The translations under genes and the position numbers were made by a program. Shown in pieces: positions 41,951-49,847 of a DNA stretch of 64,000 nt (position 1 is its first letter; each line of letters opens with the position of its first letter). Under the pieces are notes generated by a model. The model worked only from the letters and a program-made list of their open reading frames with translations, was not told where the DNA came from and did not search any database. This DNA is from Candidatus Geothrix skivensis (GTDB taxonomy: Bacteria > Acidobacteriota > Holophagae > Holophagales > Holophagaceae). The stretch is taken from positions 742,001-806,000 of the forward strand of contig JADKIO010000005.1 of assembly GCA_016721195.1 (NCBI GenBank), given 5' to 3'.

Positions 41951-42349
41951 CTAACCCTTTACCACCCCATCCACATAGACCCACTTCCCGTTCTCCCGGG
42001 CGAAGCTGCTGGTCTCGATGTGGAGGTTTCGGCGGCCGTTGGTCTGGAGGCTGGCATGAAAGGTGACCAGGCCGGCCTCATCCGCCTTTCCGCCCAGTTC
42101 CTTGCTGACGATCCTGAGGCCCACGCAGCTGACGGACTTGCAGTACTGGATCAGCTCCTCCCGATTCTCCTCGGCCCGCTTGGCCTCAGGCCGGGTGGCG
42201 ATGAGGTAGTCCACCTTGCCCAGCGCATAAGCCGAAAAGCGGGAGCGCATCAGCTGCTCGGCCGTGTCTGGGTAGGCCATGCCTCCATGGAAGGGGCCGC
42301 AGCAGCGGTCGTAGGGCTTCTTGGACGTGCAGGGGCAGGGGCGGGACAT
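41951..42349 (-). CDS. YchJ-family (UPF0225) protein
   Basis: A 132-residue protein beginning with a SEC-C-type zinc motif (CPCTSKKPYDRCCGPFH), followed by the YchJ core: AEQLMRSRFSAYALGKVDYLIAT, then VTFHASLQTNGRRNLHIETSSFARENGKWVYVDG. Function of the family is unknown; the metal site suggests protein or nucleic-acid contact. The ATG at 42349 gives the canonical N terminus MSRPCPC. An inverted spacer repeat lies just upstream. Confidence 0.9.
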   Translation of the reverse strand: MSRPCPCTSKKPYDRCCGPFHGGMAYPDTAEQLMRSRFSAYALGKVDYLIATRPEAKRAEENREELIQYCKSVSCVGLRIVSKELGGKADEAGLVTFHASLQTNGRRNLHIETSSFARENGKWVYVDGVVKG

Positions 42350-42369
42350 GGGCAACCTTTTTGAATCAG

Positions 42370-42443
42370 CCACGGATGAACACAGATGAACACGGAATTA
42401 AGTTCGCAGCTCTGAATCTGAGTTCATCCATGTTCATCTGTGG
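42370..42443. repeat. inverted GATGAACAC spacer repeat
   Basis: A 21-bp arm starting CCACGGATGAACA (42370-42390) and its inverted partner ending TGTTCATCTGTGG (42423-42443) match at 18 of 21 positions, 32 bp apart. The left arm itself contains a direct repeat of GATGAACAC. The CCACRGATGAACAC motif is a spacer repeat known from many distantly related bacteria. It occupies the gap between ychJ and hutU, both on the minus strand. Confidence 0.75.
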
Positions 42444-42455
42444 CAGAAATTGAAT

Positions 42456-44120
42456 TCAGCCCCTCATTGGAATATGCAACCCGATGGTTTCGGCGTGCTC
42501 CCGGGCGGTCTCGTAGCCGGCATCGGCGTGGCGGAAGACGCCCATGGCGGGGTCGTTCCAGAGAACGCGGGCGATGCAGTGCTCGGCCCGCTCGGTGCCG
42601 TCGGCCACGATGACCACGCCGCTGTGCTGGCTGTAGCCCATGCCCACGCCGCCGCCGTGATGGAAGCTCACCCAGGAGGCGCCGCCCCCCACGGCAGTCA
42701 TGGCGTTGAGCAGCGGCCAGTCGCTGACCGCATCGGAGCCGTCCTTCATGGCCTCGGTCTCCCGATTGGGGCTGGCTACGCTGCCGCTGTCCAGGTGATC
42801 GCGACCGATGACGATGGGCGCCTTCACCTTGCCGGTGCGCACCAGCTCGTTGAATTTCAGACCCGCGAGGTGGCGCTCGCCGGCACCGATCCAGCAGATG
42901 CGGGCGGGCAGGCCCTGGAAGGCGATCTTTTCCTGGGCGGCCTTGAGCCAGCGGATCATGCCCTCGTTCTCGGGGAACAGCTCCATCATGGCGGCGTCGG
43001 TGACGGCGATGTCGGCGGGATCACCGCTCAGGGCCACCCAGCGGAAGGGGCCGATGCCCTTGCAGAACAGGGGCCGGATGAACGCCGGCACGAAGCCCGG
43101 GAAGGCGAAGGCGTTCTCGCAGCCGGCCCGCTGGGCCTGGGCGCGGATGTTGTTGCCGTAGTCGAAGGTCACCGAGCCCAGGCGCTGGAACTCGATCATG
43201 GCCTCCACATGGGTCCGCATGGAAGCCAGGGCCCGCTGCACGTAGGCTTCGGGTTCGTCCTTTCGCAGCACTGCGGCCTGTTCCAGTGAAAGCCCAACGG
43301 GGATGTAGCCGTTGTACTCATCGTGGGCCGAGGTCTGGTCCGTGACCAGGTGGGGAATGTAGCCGCGCTTGAGGATCGCGGGCAGCAACTCCGATGCATT
43401 GCCAAGCAGGCCGATGCTGCGGGCTTCCTGGGCGTCCACGTATTGATCCACCAGGGCGAGGGCGGTATCCAGGTTGTCGGTCCACTCGTCCAGGTAGCGG
43501 GTATCGAGGCGCTTCTGGATGCGGGTCTGATCCACCTCGATGCAGAGGGCCACACCACCGTTCATGGTCACGGCCAGGGGCTGGGCGCCACCCATGCCGC
43601 CCAGGCCCGCGGTGAGGGTCCAGGTGCCGGCCAGGGTGCCGTGGAAGTGCTGGCGGGCCGCCTCGGCGAAGGTTTCATACGTGCCCTGCACGATGCCCTG
43701 ACTGCCGATGTAGATCCAGCTGCCGGCGGTCATCTGGCCGTACATCATCAGGCCCTTCTGGTCGAGCTCCCGGAAGACCTCCCAGGTGGCCCACTTGGGC
43801 ACCAGATTGGAGTTGGCGATGAGCACTCGGGGCGCGTCGGGGTGGGTCTTCACCACGCCCACGGGCTTGCCACTCTGCACCAGCAGGGTCTCGTCATCGT
43901 TGAGGTGCTTCAGTTCCTTGACGATGGCGTGGAAGCAGTCCCAGTTGCGGGCCGCCTTGCCCAGGCCGCCATAGACCACCAGGTCCTCGGGCCGCTCGGC
44001 CACCTCGGGGTCGAGGTTGTTCATGAGCATGCGGAGAGCCGCTTCCTGCACCCAGCCCTTGCAGTGCAGGTGGGTGCCCCGGGGGGCAGTGATGACGGGG
44101 GCATCCGAGGCGGTACTCAT
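42456..44120 (-). CDS. hutU: urocanate hydratase
   Basis: Second step of histidine breakdown, urocanate to imidazolonepropionate, using NAD+ as electrophile. The 554-residue protein is full length, with YGGLGKAARNW, the Gly-rich GLGGMGGAQPLA NAD-binding loop, DQTSAHDEYNGYIP, and the signature region around ARICWIGAGERHLAG. hutH, hutI and hutG/F are not adjacent in this window, so histidine catabolism must be completed from other loci. Confidence 0.96.
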   Translation of the reverse strand: MSTASDAPVITAPRGTHLHCKGWVQEAALRMLMNNLDPEVAERPEDLVVYGGLGKAARNWDCFHAIVKELKHLNDDETLLVQSGKPVGVVKTHPDAPRVLIANSNLVPKWATWEVFRELDQKGLMMYGQMTAGSWIYIGSQGIVQGTYETFAEAARQHFHGTLAGTWTLTAGLGGMGGAQPLAVTMNGGVALCIEVDQTRIQKRLDTRYLDEWTDNLDTALALVDQYVDAQEARSIGLLGNASELLPAILKRGYIPHLVTDQTSAHDEYNGYIPVGLSLEQAAVLRKDEPEAYVQRALASMRTHVEAMIEFQRLGSVTFDYGNNIRAQAQRAGCENAFAFPGFVPAFIRPLFCKGIGPFRWVALSGDPADIAVTDAAMMELFPENEGMIRWLKAAQEKIAFQGLPARICWIGAGERHLAGLKFNELVRTGKVKAPIVIGRDHLDSGSVASPNRETEAMKDGSDAVSDWPLLNAMTAVGGGASWVSFHHGGGVGMGYSQHSGVVIVADGTERAEHCIARVLWNDPAMGVFRHADAGYETAREHAETIGLHIPMRG

Positions 44121-44169
44121 GGGGGGCTCCAGTGGAACGCCTCAGTTTCCCATGGCAGCGAACATCCAG

Positions 44170-44382
44170 TTAGCTCCGCAGCGCCTGGATGGCCGCTTTC
44201 AGATCATTCTTCATGCCGGCCGCACTCGGGGCCCGGTGAATGCTGCCCTGGCCCGGCAGGACCATGCTGCAATCGAAAGCCAGCAGCCTTTCCAGACTGT
44301 CAAGCTGTCTGGCCCCGGAGTGCCAGTCGTAGGCCCGCGAGGCGGACAGGCCTCCGTTCGGTGGGCCATGGACCTTCCGGAA
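44170..44382 (-). pseudogene. metallo-beta-lactamase-fold hydrolase, C-terminal remnant
   Basis: About 70 codons with a stop at 44170 resemble the end of an MBL-fold protein: SLERLLAFDCSMVLPGQGSIHRAPSAAGMKNDLKAAI corresponds to the family's '..LL.lDfd.vLPGHG..hr.p....m...l...i'. The metal His of the GHG motif is Gln here. There is no start codon or HxHxDH part; the fragment is cut off at the end of the aldo-keto reductase gene. Looks like a decayed gene whose 5' part was lost. Confidence 0.6.
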
Positions 44383-44393
44383 AGTGGGGGCCG

Positions 44394-45383
44394 CTAGCGG
44401 TTCACCAGATGCATCATGGCCTCGGGGTACCGTGTGCCGGCGGCGGCTCCGGGCGGAAAGAGGCCGCTGAGCTCCTGGAGCTCGCCGGGGCAGAGCACCT
44501 GCTCCAGGGCGCCCAGGTTCTCGTCCAGGCGCTCCCGGCGCTTGGTGCCAGGAATGGGGACCAGGTCGCCCCCCTGGGCCAGCACCCAGGCCAGGGCCAA
44601 CTGGGAAGGAGCGCAGCCCCGGGCGGCGGCCATGTCCTGGAGGCGCGCCACCAGATCCAGGTTCTTCTGGAAGTTCTCCCCTTGGAAGCGGGGGGAATGG
44701 CGCCTGTAGTCGCCGGCCTCGAAATCCTCGAAGCGGGTGATCTGGCCCGTGAGGAAGCCCCGCCCCAGGGGGCTGTAGGGCACGAAGCCCACGCCCAGCT
44801 CCCTGCAGGTCTGGAGCAGTCCCTCCTCTGGATCCCGGGTCCACAGCGAATACTCGGACTGCACCGCACTGATGGGGTGGATGGCGCTGGCCCGGCGCAG
44901 GGTGGAGGAACTGACCTCGGACAGGCCGAGGAAGCGCACCTTGCCCGCCTGGACCAGGTCCGCCATGGCCCCCACCGTTTCCTCGATGGGCACCTCCGGG
45001 TCCACCCGGTGCTGGTAGTAGAGATCGATGACGTCCATGCCCAGGCGCCTGAGGCTGCCTTCGCAGGCGCTCCGCACGTAGTCGGGTCGCCCGCAGATGC
45101 CGCGGACGGTTGGGTTCTCGGGATCACGGACGATGCCGAACTTGGTGGCCACCACCACCTGGTTCCGCACACCCGCCAGGGTCCTGCCCACCAGGATCTC
45201 GTTGGTGAAAGGCCCGTACATGTCGGCGGTATCGAAGAAGGTGATGCCGCGGTCCAGGGCATGGAGGAGGGTGGCGGCGGATTCCGCATCATCCCGATGG
45301 CCATAGAAATCCGACATGCCCATGCAGCCGAGACCGAGTGCGGACACGGAGAGCCCCTGGGTTCCAAGAGAGCGGGTCAGCAT
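44394..45383 (-). CDS. aldo/keto reductase
   Basis: A 329-residue NADPH-dependent TIM-barrel oxidoreductase. Catalytic tetrad contexts are visible: FFDTADMYGPFTNE (Asp, Tyr), VVVATKFG (Lys) and LYYQHRVD (His); the C-terminal cofactor segment VPIPGTKRRERLDEN is typical of the AKR13/YakC-like group. It reduces aldehydes or ketones. The ATG at 45383 has AGGAGG directly upstream. It is last in a run with nitroreductase, thioredoxin and flavodoxin-like genes. Confidence 0.94.
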   Translation of the reverse strand: MLTRSLGTQGLSVSALGLGCMGMSDFYGHRDDAESAATLLHALDRGITFFDTADMYGPFTNEILVGRTLAGVRNQVVVATKFGIVRDPENPTVRGICGRPDYVRSACEGSLRRLGMDVIDLYYQHRVDPEVPIEETVGAMADLVQAGKVRFLGLSEVSSSTLRRASAIHPISAVQSEYSLWTRDPEEGLLQTCRELGVGFVPYSPLGRGFLTGQITRFEDFEAGDYRRHSPRFQGENFQKNLDLVARLQDMAAARGCAPSQLALAWVLAQGGDLVPIPGTKRRERLDENLGALEQVLCPGELQELSGLFPPGAAAGTRYPEAMMHLVNR

Positions 45384-45456
45384 GGGAACCTCCTTTCCTC
45401 CAGTATGAGGCCCGGGGACGGAAGGTGCCGTCACCCGGGCCGCAGGGGTGATCGGT

Positions 45457-46107
45457 TCAGCGGTGCTCGATGACGTCCTTGGCCTCGAACCGGACCTTGG
45501 GGGTGCTGGCGTACTTATCGTCTGCGGACCGGTAGCCCAGGGGGCAGGCGGCCACCGTGGCATAGCCCGTGCCCTTGAGTCCCAGGAGATCGTCGTACTT
45601 GGCGGGTTCGATGCCTTCGAAGGGGCAGGCGTCGATGCCGACGACGGCGGCGGAGGTGAGCAGGTTGCCCATGGCGATGTAGGCCTGGCGGGCGGCCCAT
45701 TCGTGGATGATGGCGTGGCGGGGGCCCTTCACCAGGTCGCCCATCATGAAGCCCTTGTACCCGGCCAGGCTTTCGGCGGTGACGCCGCGCACCTGGGCGA
45801 TGCGGGCGATGAACCGGTCCACGTCGGCCTCGCTGATGTCCTGCTTGGCGGTGAAGACCACGAGGTGGCTGCATTCCTCCACCTGGGCCTGGTTCCAGGA
45901 GGCCGGGCGGAGCTGCGCCTTGAGGGTCGAATCCGTGACCACGATGAACTTCCAGGGCTGCAGGCCATAGCTGGAGGCGGTGAGGATCAGGGCCTGCTCA
46001 AGAACGGCCCATTCCGCGGCCGGGATCTTCTTCGTGGGATCGAACTTCTTGGTGGCATAGCGCCAGTTCAGCTGCTGGAGCAGGCTTTCGCCGGGGATGG
46101 TGCTCAT
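45457..46107 (-). CDS. NAD(P)H nitroreductase family protein (NfsB-like)
   Basis: A 216-residue FMN enzyme reducing nitroaromatics or quinones. Motifs: WRYATKKFDPTKKI near the N terminus (FMN phosphate), SSYGLQPWKFIVV, HEWAARQAYIAMGNLLTSAAVVGIDACPFEG (FMN contact), and the ending typical of NfsB. Start at 46107 has GAGGAA upstream. The gene follows thioredoxin by 26 bp and probably shares its transcript. Confidence 0.92.
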   Translation of the reverse strand: MSTIPGESLLQQLNWRYATKKFDPTKKIPAAEWAVLEQALILTASSYGLQPWKFIVVTDSTLKAQLRPASWNQAQVEECSHLVVFTAKQDISEADVDRFIARIAQVRGVTAESLAGYKGFMMGDLVKGPRHAIIHEWAARQAYIAMGNLLTSAAVVGIDACPFEGIEPAKYDDLLGLKGTGYATVAACPLGYRSADDKYASTPKVRFEAKDVIEHR

Positions 46108-46133
46108 GGGTTCCTCTTGGGATTTGGGTTGGG

Positions 46134-46451
46134 CTAGAAATTCTGCTGGATCCGGGTGCGGATCTGGTCGATGGGCAGGGAGCCCACGATGCGATCCACG
46201 GGCAGGCCATCCCTGAAGATCACCAGGGTGGGCATGCTCACGATTTCGTATTGTTCCGACAGGGGGGTGAAATCGTCCACATTGAGCTTGGTGAAGGAGA
46301 CCTTGCCCTCGAACTCGACGGCAAGAGCTTCGGTGACCGGGGCGATCTCCCGGCAGGGGGCGCACCAGGGGGCCCAGAAGTCGACCACGGTGATGCCCTT
46401 GGCGATGCCTGCGGAAAAGGTCTTGTCGGTCAGGTGGACGAGGTTCGACAT
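46134..46451 (-). CDS. thioredoxin with CAPC active site
   Basis: A 105-residue thioredoxin: TVVDFWAPWCAPCREIAPV contains the redox pair C30/C33 and the SMPTLVIF cis-Pro loop follows. The dipeptide between the cysteines is Ala-Pro rather than the usual Gly-Pro, which in other thioredoxins alters redox potential. Likely keeps the neighbouring stress enzymes or the HxlR-type regulator reduced, an inference from gene order only. Confidence 0.94.
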   Translation of the reverse strand: MSNLVHLTDKTFSAGIAKGITVVDFWAPWCAPCREIAPVTEALAVEFEGKVSFTKLNVDDFTPLSEQYEIVSMPTLVIFRDGLPVDRIVGSLPIDQIRTRIQQNF

Positions 46452-46530
46452 GCGGTGGCTCCTGTTCAGGCTTCCACATTAACGGATCTGAAGGAAATCT
46501 CCGTCATGACAATCACAGAAGACCGGTCGA

Positions 46531-47082
46531 TCAGGAGGCCAGGGTCCAGCGTACCGCGGCCTTTGCCAGGCGCTGGCCGAGCCGCTCGGCACTTTTGCGA
46601 TCTGCAAGGTTGGGCTCGACCTCCGGGGCCACCTGGCCCGCCTGGGCCATGAGGCCGGTGAAGCTGCCGAGGCGGTTGATGCCTTCTTCGTTGTAGGGCA
46701 TCTCGGCGTTTCCAACCCAGACCATGCCGTGCTGCATGGCGAAGATCATGAGGGACTGGAGGGTGTTCAGCTTGTCGCCACTGGGGCTGCCGCTGATGGT
46801 GAAGCCCGCGGCCAGCTTGTCCTTCCATTTCTGCTCCAGCCAGGGCTTGGAGCTGGCATCCATGAAAGCCTTGAAGGGACCGCTCACGTTGCCCATGTAG
46901 GTGGGGCTCCCGAAGATGATGGCGTCAGCGGCCTCCAGCGTCCCCCAGCAGGCATCGATCTCTTCGACGGGTATGAGGCTGACACGGCTGCCTGGCACCG
47001 ATTCAGCGCCAGCTTTCACGCTTTCCGCCACCACCTTGGTGTGGCCGAAGCCGCTGTGGAACACGATGGCGATATGGGTCAT
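46531..47082 (-). CDS. flavodoxin-like NAD(P)H oxidoreductase
   Basis: A 183-residue flavodoxin-fold protein: IAIVFHSGFGHTKVVAESV (FMN phosphate loop), DAIIFGSPTYMGNVSGPFKAFMD and KLAAGFTISGSPSGDKLNTLQSL are the marks of the WrbA/NADPH-dependent FMN-reductase family. Probably a quinone reductase. ATG at 47082 with AGGAAAGG before it. Divergent from the HxlR regulator across a 105-bp gap containing an inverted repeat, so probably its direct target. Confidence 0.9.
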   Translation of the reverse strand: MTHIAIVFHSGFGHTKVVAESVKAGAESVPGSRVSLIPVEEIDACWGTLEAADAIIFGSPTYMGNVSGPFKAFMDASSKPWLEQKWKDKLAAGFTISGSPSGDKLNTLQSLMIFAMQHGMVWVGNAEMPYNEEGINRLGSFTGLMAQAGQVAPEVEPNLADRKSAERLGQRLAKAAVRWTLAS

Positions 47083-47136
47083 CCTTTCCTCCCTTTCGGG
47101 CGCTTGCAATCCGATGGCCCGTGATCCAAGCTTTAG

Positions 47137-47165
47137 GTGTCTACAATCAAAAAGAAAGTAGGCAC
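47137..47165. promoter_or_regulatory. candidate HxlR operator
   Basis: GTGTCTAC (47137-47144) and GTAGGCAC (47158-47165) form an inverted repeat with one mismatch, 13 bp apart, in the divergent promoter region. Spacing and location suit a dimeric winged-helix regulator such as the adjacent HxlR protein. Confidence 0.5.
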
Positions 47166-47187
47166 TATTTTGGAAGGTAGGAACCCA

Positions 47188-47586
47188 ATGGTTCGTAAAG
47201 CATGCAACCTTGCCCCCAACGTCCTCAGCGCCCAGTGTCCCACCCGGCAGGCGCTGGATCTCATCGCCGACAAGTGGACCACCCTGCTGATCTACCTGCT
47301 CTCCCGGGGGAAGCAGCGCTACGGCGACTTGCACCGGCAGGTGGGGGGCATCAGCCAGAAGATGCTCACCCAGACCCTGCGGAAGCTGGAGCGGGATGGC
47401 CTGGTCACCCGCCATGTCTATGCTGAGGTGCCCCCCCGCACTGAATACGAACTCACCAGGCTGGGCCACACGCTCATCGAGCCCCTGGGTGCCCTCTGCG
47501 AGTGGGCCGGGACGCACCTCTCCGAGCTCGAGCAGGCCCGGAAGCGCTACGACCACCTCCAGCAGAAGGCCAGCCTCAGCGCCTGA
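47188..47586 (+). CDS. HxlR-family transcription regulator
   Basis: A 132-residue winged-helix regulator: CPTRQALDLIADKWTTLLIYLLSRGKQRYGDL, then GGISQKMLTQTLRKLERDGLVTRHVY (recognition helix and wing), then EYELTRLGHTL. C17 is the conserved N-terminal cysteine that senses electrophiles or quinones in YodB/QorR-type members. The ATG at 47188 follows GGAAGG and gives the family N terminus; the frame opens 17 codons earlier inside the putative operator. Divergent from the flavodoxin-like gene. Confidence 0.93.
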   Translation: MVRKACNLAPNVLSAQCPTRQALDLIADKWTTLLIYLLSRGKQRYGDLHRQVGGISQKMLTQTLRKLERDGLVTRHVYAEVPPRTEYELTRLGHTLIEPLGALCEWAGTHLSELEQARKRYDHLQQKASLSA

Positions 47587-47675
47587 TGTTGTCCGGGGGG
47601 ACCGCCTGCTCGCTCTGCTCGCGATGTCCCCCCGGAGCCTCCGCGCCTCAGCCGGGCAAAGCCCGGCTGAGGCGC
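47587..47675. repeat. post-stop-codon hairpin element, copy A
   Basis: Begins directly after the hxlR-type stop. A first stem, TCCGGGGGGAC (47592-47602) with GTCCCCCCGGA (47626-47636), encloses CTGCTCGC direct repeats. It is followed by a perfect 15-bp hairpin (47643-47657 / 47661-47675) with loop AAA. The right arm lies in the 3' end of the convergent MocA-like gene, whose stop codon is at 47648. The same arrangement occurs at 55269. Confidence 0.85.
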
Positions 47676-48223
47676 CTGAGCCGCTCCAGGTCCTCGGGGG
47701 TGTCCAGGTCCAGGGTGCCTGCCGGGAAAGGTAGGGCCACCGCCTGCTCACGGAGCAGGATTGCCTTGGCCCCCTGGTCCCCGCGCAGGGCCAGCAGTTC
47801 GGGGAACAGGCGCCGGGGCAGCAGGGCCGGGACGCCCAGGGAACCCCCGTAGGCGCAGGCGACAGCCCGGGCTGGATCCATGGCTCCCAGGGAAAGCAGA
47901 CCCCTGATGAGATCGGCATTCACCCCCGGCTGGTCCACGGTCAGGATCAGCACCGCCTCCACGGCTTCAGGCAGGGCCGCGATGCCGGTGCGGATGGAGC
48001 TGGCCATGCCCTCCTGGGCTTCCGCATTCACGATGGCCTGGACTTCCAGGTCCCCAAGACCCGATTCCCAGGGCCCCACCACGGCGATCACGGGGGAACA
48101 GCCCGCCGCCAGCGTGATCTTCGCGGCCCGCCGCAGGAGGGTCTCGCCCCCCAGGGTCAGCAGAGCCTTCGGTCCACCCATCCGTCGGCCTGCCCCGGCT
48201 GCCAGGATCAGGCCCGCGGTCAT
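47648..48223 (-). CDS. MocA-like molybdenum-cofactor nucleotidyltransferase
   Basis: A 191-residue NTP-transferase-fold protein: LILAAGAGRRMGGPKALL is the nucleotide-binding signature, with later ILTVDQPGVNADLI and the LDLDTPEDLERL ending of the MobA/MocA/CoxC group. Related proteins add CMP or GMP to molybdopterin. It overlaps the XdhC-family gene by 4 bp; the pair usually accompanies xanthine- or CO-dehydrogenase-type enzymes, which are not in this window. The last nine codons lie inside a perfect hairpin. Confidence 0.88.
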   Translation of the reverse strand: MTAGLILAAGAGRRMGGPKALLTLGGETLLRRAAKITLAAGCSPVIAVVGPWESGLGDLEVQAIVNAEAQEGMASSIRTGIAALPEAVEAVLILTVDQPGVNADLIRGLLSLGAMDPARAVACAYGGSLGVPALLPRRLFPELLALRGDQGAKAILLREQAVALPFPAGTLDLDTPEDLERLRRLSRALPG

Positions 48224-49197
48224 CGGGCCGAGACCGGAGTCTGGGTCACCTGGAGCGGACCGCCCACCCGGCCCTGGAAGGTGGCCTGGATCTCAGCGAG
48301 GATGGCGAGGGCGATGGTCTCCGGATCCTCGGCCCCCAGGTCCAGTCCCACGGGGCTGTGGAACCGGTCCCCGAGGTGGGTGCCTTCGGCCGCCAATTCC
48401 GCCACCATCTTCCTGGAGCGGGCCCGGCTGCCCATGAGCCCCAGGTACCCGGCCTTCGAAAGACACAGGGACCGCAGCGCTTCCTGGTCCTTCAGGTAGT
48501 TGTGGGTCATGAGCACCACGGCGCACCGTTCGTCCAGTTCCAGCCCGGGGATCCGCTGGGAAGGATGACCGGAGAGGACTTGATCCGCTTCGGGGAACCG
48601 CTCGGCCTGGGCGAAGGCGGGGCGATGGTCCAGCAGGCTCACAGTCCAGCCGAGGGCCTTGGCCAGGTGCACCAGGGGGCGGCTGTCATCGCTGGCTCCG
48701 AGGAGCCAGAGGCAGACGGGCGGAGGGATCAATTCCAGGGTTTCACCTTCCTTCGGAGGCTCGCCCTCCTCCAGGCGCCGGCGGGTGAAGCCCGCCTCCA
48801 GGCAGGTGGCCAGGCGCAGGCTCCGCCGGTGGCGTAGGACGTCCTCCAGCCAGTTCAGCCAGGGCTGGGGCGAGGCTGGATCCAGCTTCTCCACCAGGAT
48901 GTCCAGGACGCCTTCGCAGCCGCTGCCGGTGCCCCAGACCAGATCGATCTCACCCCGGAGGTCGTAGCGGAGGAGGCGCGGCACGCCATCGGCCAGAACC
49001 TCCTGAGACCTGGCCAGCACCTCGCCCTCGAGACAACCGCCGCTGAGGGAGCCCCGCAGCACCTGATTCCCGTCCGTGAGGAGCCGCGAGCCCGGCCGCC
49101 GATAGCTGGAGCCTTCCACCCGGAGCAGGGTGGCCAGTGCGAGCGGGCTGGCCTGGCCTCGGATGAGCGCCAGGATGTCTTGGAGTTCCTTGTGCAT
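48220..49197 (-). CDS. XdhC/CoxF-family molybdoenzyme accessory protein
   Basis: A 325-residue protein that in homologues binds and sulfurates molybdenum cofactor for insertion into xanthine dehydrogenase. Family marks: VEGSSYRRPGSRLL, GSLSGGCLEGEV (Cys in the conserved SGGCxE motif), WGTGSGCEGVLDILVE, and a Rossmann half with LLGASDDSRPLVHLAKALGWTV and GLMGSRARSRK then HSPVGLDLGAEDPETIALAILAEI. ATG at 49197 begins the homology. First gene of a two-gene unit with the MocA-like gene. Confidence 0.93.
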   Translation of the reverse strand: MHKELQDILALIRGQASPLALATLLRVEGSSYRRPGSRLLTDGNQVLRGSLSGGCLEGEVLARSQEVLADGVPRLLRYDLRGEIDLVWGTGSGCEGVLDILVEKLDPASPQPWLNWLEDVLRHRRSLRLATCLEAGFTRRRLEEGEPPKEGETLELIPPPVCLWLLGASDDSRPLVHLAKALGWTVSLLDHRPAFAQAERFPEADQVLSGHPSQRIPGLELDERCAVVLMTHNYLKDQEALRSLCLSKAGYLGLMGSRARSRKMVAELAAEGTHLGDRFHSPVGLDLGAEDPETIALAILAEIQATFQGRVGGPLQVTQTPVSAR

Positions 49198-49316
49198 GGC
49201 AGTTCCTTGAGACATCGGAAGACGAGGTTCCACCCTACGCCTCCTGCGATTCGGCGGCAATGGCGGCCGAATGGCATCCCTCTCGCCCTTCTCCCGTGCT
49301 GTGTCGGGAGTTTGTC

Positions 49317-49847
49317 GTGCTGCGACGGTGGATGGTTTCGATTGCATTGACGGTGGGCCTGGGTCTTGGCGCTCAGGCGGCCGATCGGCCCGCGCCCCCG
49401 CCTTCTCCGGCGGAGAAGGAACTGCAGGCTCCCTTGACGCTTGAGGACGGAAAACCGACGCAGGGGCAGTCCCCTGAGAATTCACCCTCGGGCCTGCGGA
49501 CCTTCGGTTCCCTGGTGCTGGTGCTGGGCCTGGCCGGCGTCAGCCTCTGGGCCCTCAGGAAATACGGGCGCGGCCGGGTGCCCGGTGGCGGGGGCGGCAA
49601 GCTGCGAGTGGAAGAGACCCTGGCCCTGGGCGACCGGCGCTTCGTGTCCATCCTGGAAGCCGAAGGGCAGCGCTTCCTCATCGCGCTCACACCCCAGGGC
49701 ATCCAGCTCCTTTCGAAACTCGACCCCGGGGACCGGGATGAACCCGGCACCTTCGATGAGGCGCTGTCCAGGCAGGTGGACCTGGGCCGCCCCGTGCCCG
49801 TGAAGGAGATGGAGGCCCTCCTCAGGCAGAACGGCGGTGACCGTTGA
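49317..49847 (+). CDS. fliO: FliO-like flagellar export-gate assembly protein
   Basis: A 176-residue membrane protein: signal-like N terminus (LTVGLGLGAQAA), Pro-rich linker, one strong membrane helix (about 62-82: FGSLVLVLGLAGVSLWAL), then a small FliO domain (VEETLALGDRRFVSILEAEGQRFLIALT). FliO helps assemble the FliP pore. The start is set by the ribosome-binding site: GGGAG at 49306-49310 is 6 bp before GTG 49317, better than the ATG at 49332 or the upstream frame start at 49260. It overlaps fliP by 4 bp. Confidence 0.88.
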   Translation: MLRRWMVSIALTVGLGLGAQAADRPAPPPSPAEKELQAPLTLEDGKPTQGQSPENSPSGLRTFGSLVLVLGLAGVSLWALRKYGRGRVPGGGGGKLRVEETLALGDRRFVSILEAEGQRFLIALTPQGIQLLSKLDPGDRDEPGTFDEALSRQVDLGRPVPVKEMEALLRQNGGDR

